From: Actinomycetes bacterium
Lineage (GTDB): Bacteria; Actinomycetota; Actinomycetes; Actinomycetales; Microbacteriaceae
Assembly (NCBI GenBank): GCA_023457615.1
Contig: JAEWKY010000008.1
Span: 1 to 12,530, forward strand
DNA length: 12,530 nt
Direction: 5' to 3'
Part shown: positions 9,717 through 12,530 of the stretch, piece by piece
Position numbering within the stretch: the stretch's first letter is position 1
Layout of the letters: each line of letters begins with the position of its first letter
Translations under genes and position numbers: made by a program
The notes under the pieces: generated by a model
The model's input: only the letters and a program-made list of their open reading frames with translations
What the model was told of the DNA's origin: nothing
Databases searched by the model: none

Positions 9717-12530
9717 TCACTCGAACGCGCTCCGTCGCCGACTCGCCACGAGGATGCCGCCGACGAGCACGAGGCTCAGCACGACGATCACGCCGGGCCA
9801 CGGCGAGGCGCCGCCCGTGTCGGCGAGACCTCCGCCGGCGCCCACCACGTAGGCGAAGCCGTCCGCGAGCGTGTACAGGCCGCACGCGACGGTGCCCGTC
9901 ACGGTGACGTCGACCGTCCCGGTGCCCGCCGGGGTCACGGCGCTCAGCACGCCGTCGCTCAGCACCGTGAAGCTCGCGGCGTCGACGCCGTCGAACGTCA
10001 CGGCCGTCGCGCCCGTGAAGCAGCTGCCGTTGATCGTCACGCGCGTGCCGCCCGCGGGGTCGCCGGTCGCGGGCGCGATGCCCGTGATCGTCGTCGCCGG
10101 GAGGAACACGAATGCGAGCGGAGCGGACATCCCGTCCGGATGCGCGATGCGCACCCAGGCGATCCCGACGTCGCCGAGCGGCGTCGTCGCGGTGATCGTC
10201 GCGTCGTCGACGACCGTGAACGCCGTCCCGGCGATCCCGTCGAACGTGACGCCGGTCGCGCCGAGGAAGCCGGAGCCCTCGATCGTGACGTCCGTGCCTC
10301 CGCTCTGCGGGCCGTAGTCGGGGTCGATGTCCGTGATCACCGGCGCGTCGACATCGATGTACTCGAACCCGCCGAAGAGCGTCTCCGGGCCGTCGCAGGC
10401 CGCCGAGCCGATCACGGTCACGTCGGCGAGGCCGGGGAGCCCGGCCGGCGTCGTCGCGGTGATCGACGTGTCGCTGTTCACGACGTACGCCGCGGTCGCC
10501 CCGTCGAACGTCACCCCGGTCGCGCCCGTGAAGCACGTGCCGGTGATCTCCACGACGGTGCCGCCGAGCTCCGACCCGAACGCCGGGTCGACCCCGTCGA
10601 TCGAGATGAGCGGCGTGTACAGGAAGTCGACCGGACCCGAGTCGGGGCCGGGCATCACGACGACGACCCCGACGAGCCCGGGCGCGTGCGCCGGGGTCTC
10701 CGCCGTGATCGTGGAGTCGTCGACGACCACCACGTCGGTCGCCGGCACGCCGCCGAACGTCACACCCGTCGCCCCCGTGAAGCCGGTGCCCGAGATCGTG
10801 ACGGGGGTGCCGCCGTCCTCCGGACCCTCGTCGGGGGTGATCGCCGTGATGGTCGGGGCACCGGGCTGCACATAGGTGAAGCCGCCCGGCGCGACGGTCG
10901 CACCGCCGCACGCGGGGGCGCCGAGCACGACGACATCGACGATCCCGGTGCCCGCCGGAGCGGTCGCGGTGATCGAGGTGTCGCTGTTCACGGTGAACGC
11001 CGTCGCCGGGACCCCGCCGAAGCTCACGCCCGTCGCGCCGAGGAAGCACGTGCCGACGATGTCGACGATCGTGCCGCCGGCCTCGGGCCCGAAGTTCGGG
11101 TCGATGTCGGCGATCGAGATGAGCGGCGTGTACGTGAACGTGCCGGGCAGCGACGGTCCGGACGGATGCAGGATGACGACATCCACCGGTCCGGGCGCGT
11201 GCGCCGGCGTGATCACCGAGAGCTCCGTGTCGCTCACGACCGCGAAGCCCGTGCCCGGGATGCCGTCGAACAGCACGCCCGTCGAGCCGACCATGCCGGT
11301 GCCCGTGATCGAGACGGTCGTGCCGCCGGTCTCGGGTCCGCTCGTCGGGGCGATCGCGGTGATCGTCGGAGCGACGTCCACGACGTTCGGGCCGACGCTC
11401 GCCTGACCGAGGTCGAGGGTCAGCAGCGTGCCCGCCGGGCCGGCCGGCAGGAGCGACAGGCGGAAGGCGGTCTCGGTGAACGCCGCACCCGCCACCGGGG
11501 GCGACGGGGTCTGGTTGTTGACGGTGAGCCGCAGCACGTCGGCGAGGCCGTCGAGCGCCGGGTCGAGACCGTCGAGCACCTCGACGATCACGGCCGCGTC
11601 GAGGATGCCCGCGACGTCGTCGAGGAGGTCGTCGAGCAGGCCGTCGACGACACCCGCGACACCCGCGTCGTCGAGCAGGCCGAGGTCGAGCACCGCGCCG
11701 AGGTCGAGCACGTCGGCCACGCCGGCACCGGTCGTCAGCTCGCCGAGCGTGCCGTCGACCGTGACGGTCGCGAGCGGCACCGCGCCGGCGCCGAGATCGA
11801 CGGTCAGGTCGAGATCGACGTCCACGATCGCCGCGACGAGCAGCGGATCGATGAGCGCCTCCGCGTCGGCCACGATCTCGTCGAGCACCGTGTCGACGGC
11901 GTCGACGACGCTCGCGAGCTGCGTGGCCGTGAGGATGTCGGTGTTCGGTCCGAGCCCGTTGAGCGACCCGCCGTTGAGCGCGTCGAGGTCGACGGTGATG
12001 ACGCCCGTCGTCGGATCGACGGTCACCGGTCCGACGCTGCGCGCGCTCAGGTCGAGCGTCGCGAGCACCCCCGTGAGGTCGACGTCGACGGACGCCGTCG
12101 AGCCCGCGCCGATGCCGACGACGCCCAGGAGGTCGCCGAGAGCGGCGATGTCGGTGGCGAGGTCGCCGCCCGGCCCCTCCAGCTCGCCGAGGGCCGCCTC
12201 GAGGTCGGCGATCGCGTCGTCGAGCAGGTCGGCGGTGTCGGCGAGCGCGCCGCTCGTGAGCACGAGATCGCCGCCGAGGATCTCGTAGTCGCCGACGGGA
12301 GCGCCGCCGGCGATGCTCGTGGCGCTGCCGCTCACGGTGTCGAGCGAGAGGTCGACGTCGGTCAGCTCGCTCGCGATCGCGGCGCCGAGCACGTCGCTGA
12401 GGTCGACCGTGAGAGCGGCCGGCGGGGCGCCGGCGCCGGGTGCTCCGGCCCCGATCGCGCCGTCGGTGCCGACGAGCCCGGCCGCGGCGACGGACGTCCC
12501 GTCCGCCTCGGCGCGGGCGTAGGACTGCAG
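9717..12530 (-). CDS. sortase-anchored surface protein: choice-of-anchor G module plus six IPT/TIG domains (5' end missing)
   Basis: The frame is open from the right edge to a TGA at 9719-9717, giving 937 visible residues; the start and signal peptide lie outside the window. Residues 1 to about 384 are Asp/Leu/Val/Gly-rich and match what I recall of the choice-of-anchor G family: an opening like QSYARAEADGTSVAAAG, many LDLS/DVDLTG runs, and a closing RLTVNNQ...TAFRLSLL...LDLGQASVGPN. Six immunoglobulin-like IPT/TIG domains follow (coding 9843-11369), each with the I-x-x-I-x-P-x-x-G-P-x-x-G-G-T-x-V-x-I-x-G-x-x-F pattern. The C-terminus carries LADTG (902-906), a hydrophobic segment and RRR: an LAxTG-type signal of the kind recognised by class E sortases in high-GC actinobacteria. 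The protein should therefore be covalently attached to the wall. Its function is unknown; adhesion or wall structure is plausible. Composition is strongly acidic and nearly free of Lys. Confidence 0.9.
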   Translation of the reverse strand: MQSYARAEADGTSVAAAGLVGTDGAIGAGAPGAGAPPAALTVDLSDVLGAAIASELTDVDLSLDTVSGSATSIAGGAPVGDYEILGGDLVLTSGALADTADLLDDAIADLEAALGELEGPGGDLATDIAALGDLLGVVGIGAGSTASVDVDLTGVLATLDLSARSVGPVTVDPTTGVITVDLDALNGGSLNGLGPNTDILTATQLASVVDAVDTVLDEIVADAEALIDPLLVAAIVDVDLDLTVDLGAGAVPLATVTVDGTLGELTTGAGVADVLDLGAVLDLGLLDDAGVAGVVDGLLDDLLDDVAGILDAAVIVEVLDGLDPALDGLADVLRLTVNNQTPSPPVAGAAFTETAFRLSLLPAGPAGTLLTLDLGQASVGPNVVDVAPTITAIAPTSGPETGGTTVSITGTGMVGSTGVLFDGIPGTGFAVVSDTELSVITPAHAPGPVDVVILHPSGPSLPGTFTYTPLISIADIDPNFGPEAGGTIVDIVGTCFLGATGVSFGGVPATAFTVNSDTSITATAPAGTGIVDVVVLGAPACGGATVAPGGFTYVQPGAPTITAITPDEGPEDGGTPVTISGTGFTGATGVTFGGVPATDVVVVDDSTITAETPAHAPGLVGVVVVMPGPDSGPVDFLYTPLISIDGVDPAFGSELGGTVVEITGTCFTGATGVTFDGATAAYVVNSDTSITATTPAGLPGLADVTVIGSAACDGPETLFGGFEYIDVDAPVITDIDPDYGPQSGGTDVTIEGSGFLGATGVTFDGIAGTAFTVVDDATITATTPLGDVGIAWVRIAHPDGMSAPLAFVFLPATTITGIAPATGDPAGGTRVTINGSCFTGATAVTFDGVDAASFTVLSDGVLSAVTPAGTGTVDVTVTGTVACGLYTLADGFAYVVGAGGGLADTGGASPWPGVIVVLSLVLVGGILVASRRRSAFE
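9720..9827 (-). other. LADTG cell-wall sorting signal of the surface protein
   Basis: Coding 9827-9813 reads L-A-D-T-G. It is followed by a short G/P/W linker, about 16 hydrophobic residues (VIVVLSLVLVGGILVA) and the tail SRRRSAFE. This tripartite order of motif, membrane span and basic tail is the standard sortase substrate signal; the Ala at position 2 points to the LAxTG class rather than LPxTG. Confidence 0.85.
9843..11369 (-). repeat. six IPT/TIG domain repeats in three two-domain units of 171 residues
   Basis: The domains are at 11121-11369, 10869-11117, 10608-10856, 10356-10604, 10092-10340 and 9843-10088 in reading order. Odd domains (1, 3, 5) have G-T/S-G-M/F and no cysteine. Even domains (2, 4, 6) have G-T/S-C-F and a second Cys exactly 46 residues later. 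The first Cys of domains 2, 4 and 6 are exactly 171 residues (513 bp) apart, and so are the matching Gly-Met/Phe sites in domains 1, 3 and 5. Domain 4 reaches this length with one small loss and one compensating gain. Domain sequences have diverged clearly, so the duplication is not recent. Confidence 0.9.

Noticed and set aside
9843..11369. Regularly spaced repeats as a possible CRISPR-like or DNA-level array
   Set aside because: The periodicity is at the protein level (IPT/TIG domains); the DNA copies are diverged and within one open frame.

Overview
The window is about 70% GC and reads as chromosomal DNA of a high-GC actinobacterium, most likely a member of the Microbacteriaceae. Three things point there: the choice-of-anchor G / LADTG surface protein at the right end, the short intergenic element with GGTTTCGATAC arms, and five start codons that sit 6-7 nt behind a TAnnnT hexamer, the usual layout of leaderless actinobacterial genes. 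No phage, plasmid, insertion sequence, CRISPR array, tRNA or rRNA was seen.

Layout. Left (2-2687, + strand): the 3' end of a probable exported protein with four cysteines, a short protein resembling the polysaccharide pyruvyl transferase family, and purA with its own promoter and a strong ribosome binding site. Positions 2688-2855 separate convergent genes and hold a 19-bp tandem duplication. Centre (2856-5272): a minus-strand pair of an AraC-type regulator and a VOC-fold protein, divergent from a small zinc-ribbon protein across a 24-bp symmetric promoter. The zinc-ribbon gene converges on two tandem paralogous membrane proteins and shares a CTAG stop with the second. Then (5305-7181, + strand) comes a tight run of a GNAT acetyltransferase, an AroQ-type chorismate mutase and an SDR oxidoreductase. 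A nested 96-bp inverted repeat (7176-7271) separates the SDR gene from convergent purL (7282-9576, minus strand). The right end (9717-12530, minus strand) is one very large surface-protein gene cut by the window edge: a choice-of-anchor G module, six IPT/TIG domains and an LADTG sorting signal.

How the genes relate. purA and purL are both purine biosynthesis genes (AMP branch and the FGAM step) but lie 4.6 kb apart on opposite strands, so they are not one operon. Chorismate mutase feeds phenylalanine/tyrosine synthesis. The rest looks like ordinary chromosomal accessory content.

No clear new multi-gene defence or biosynthetic system is visible. The most notable signals are the mirror-symmetric bidirectional leaderless promoter at 3712-3735, the exact 171-residue two-domain period with alternating cysteine pairs in the surface protein, and the nested inverted repeat at 7176-7271.
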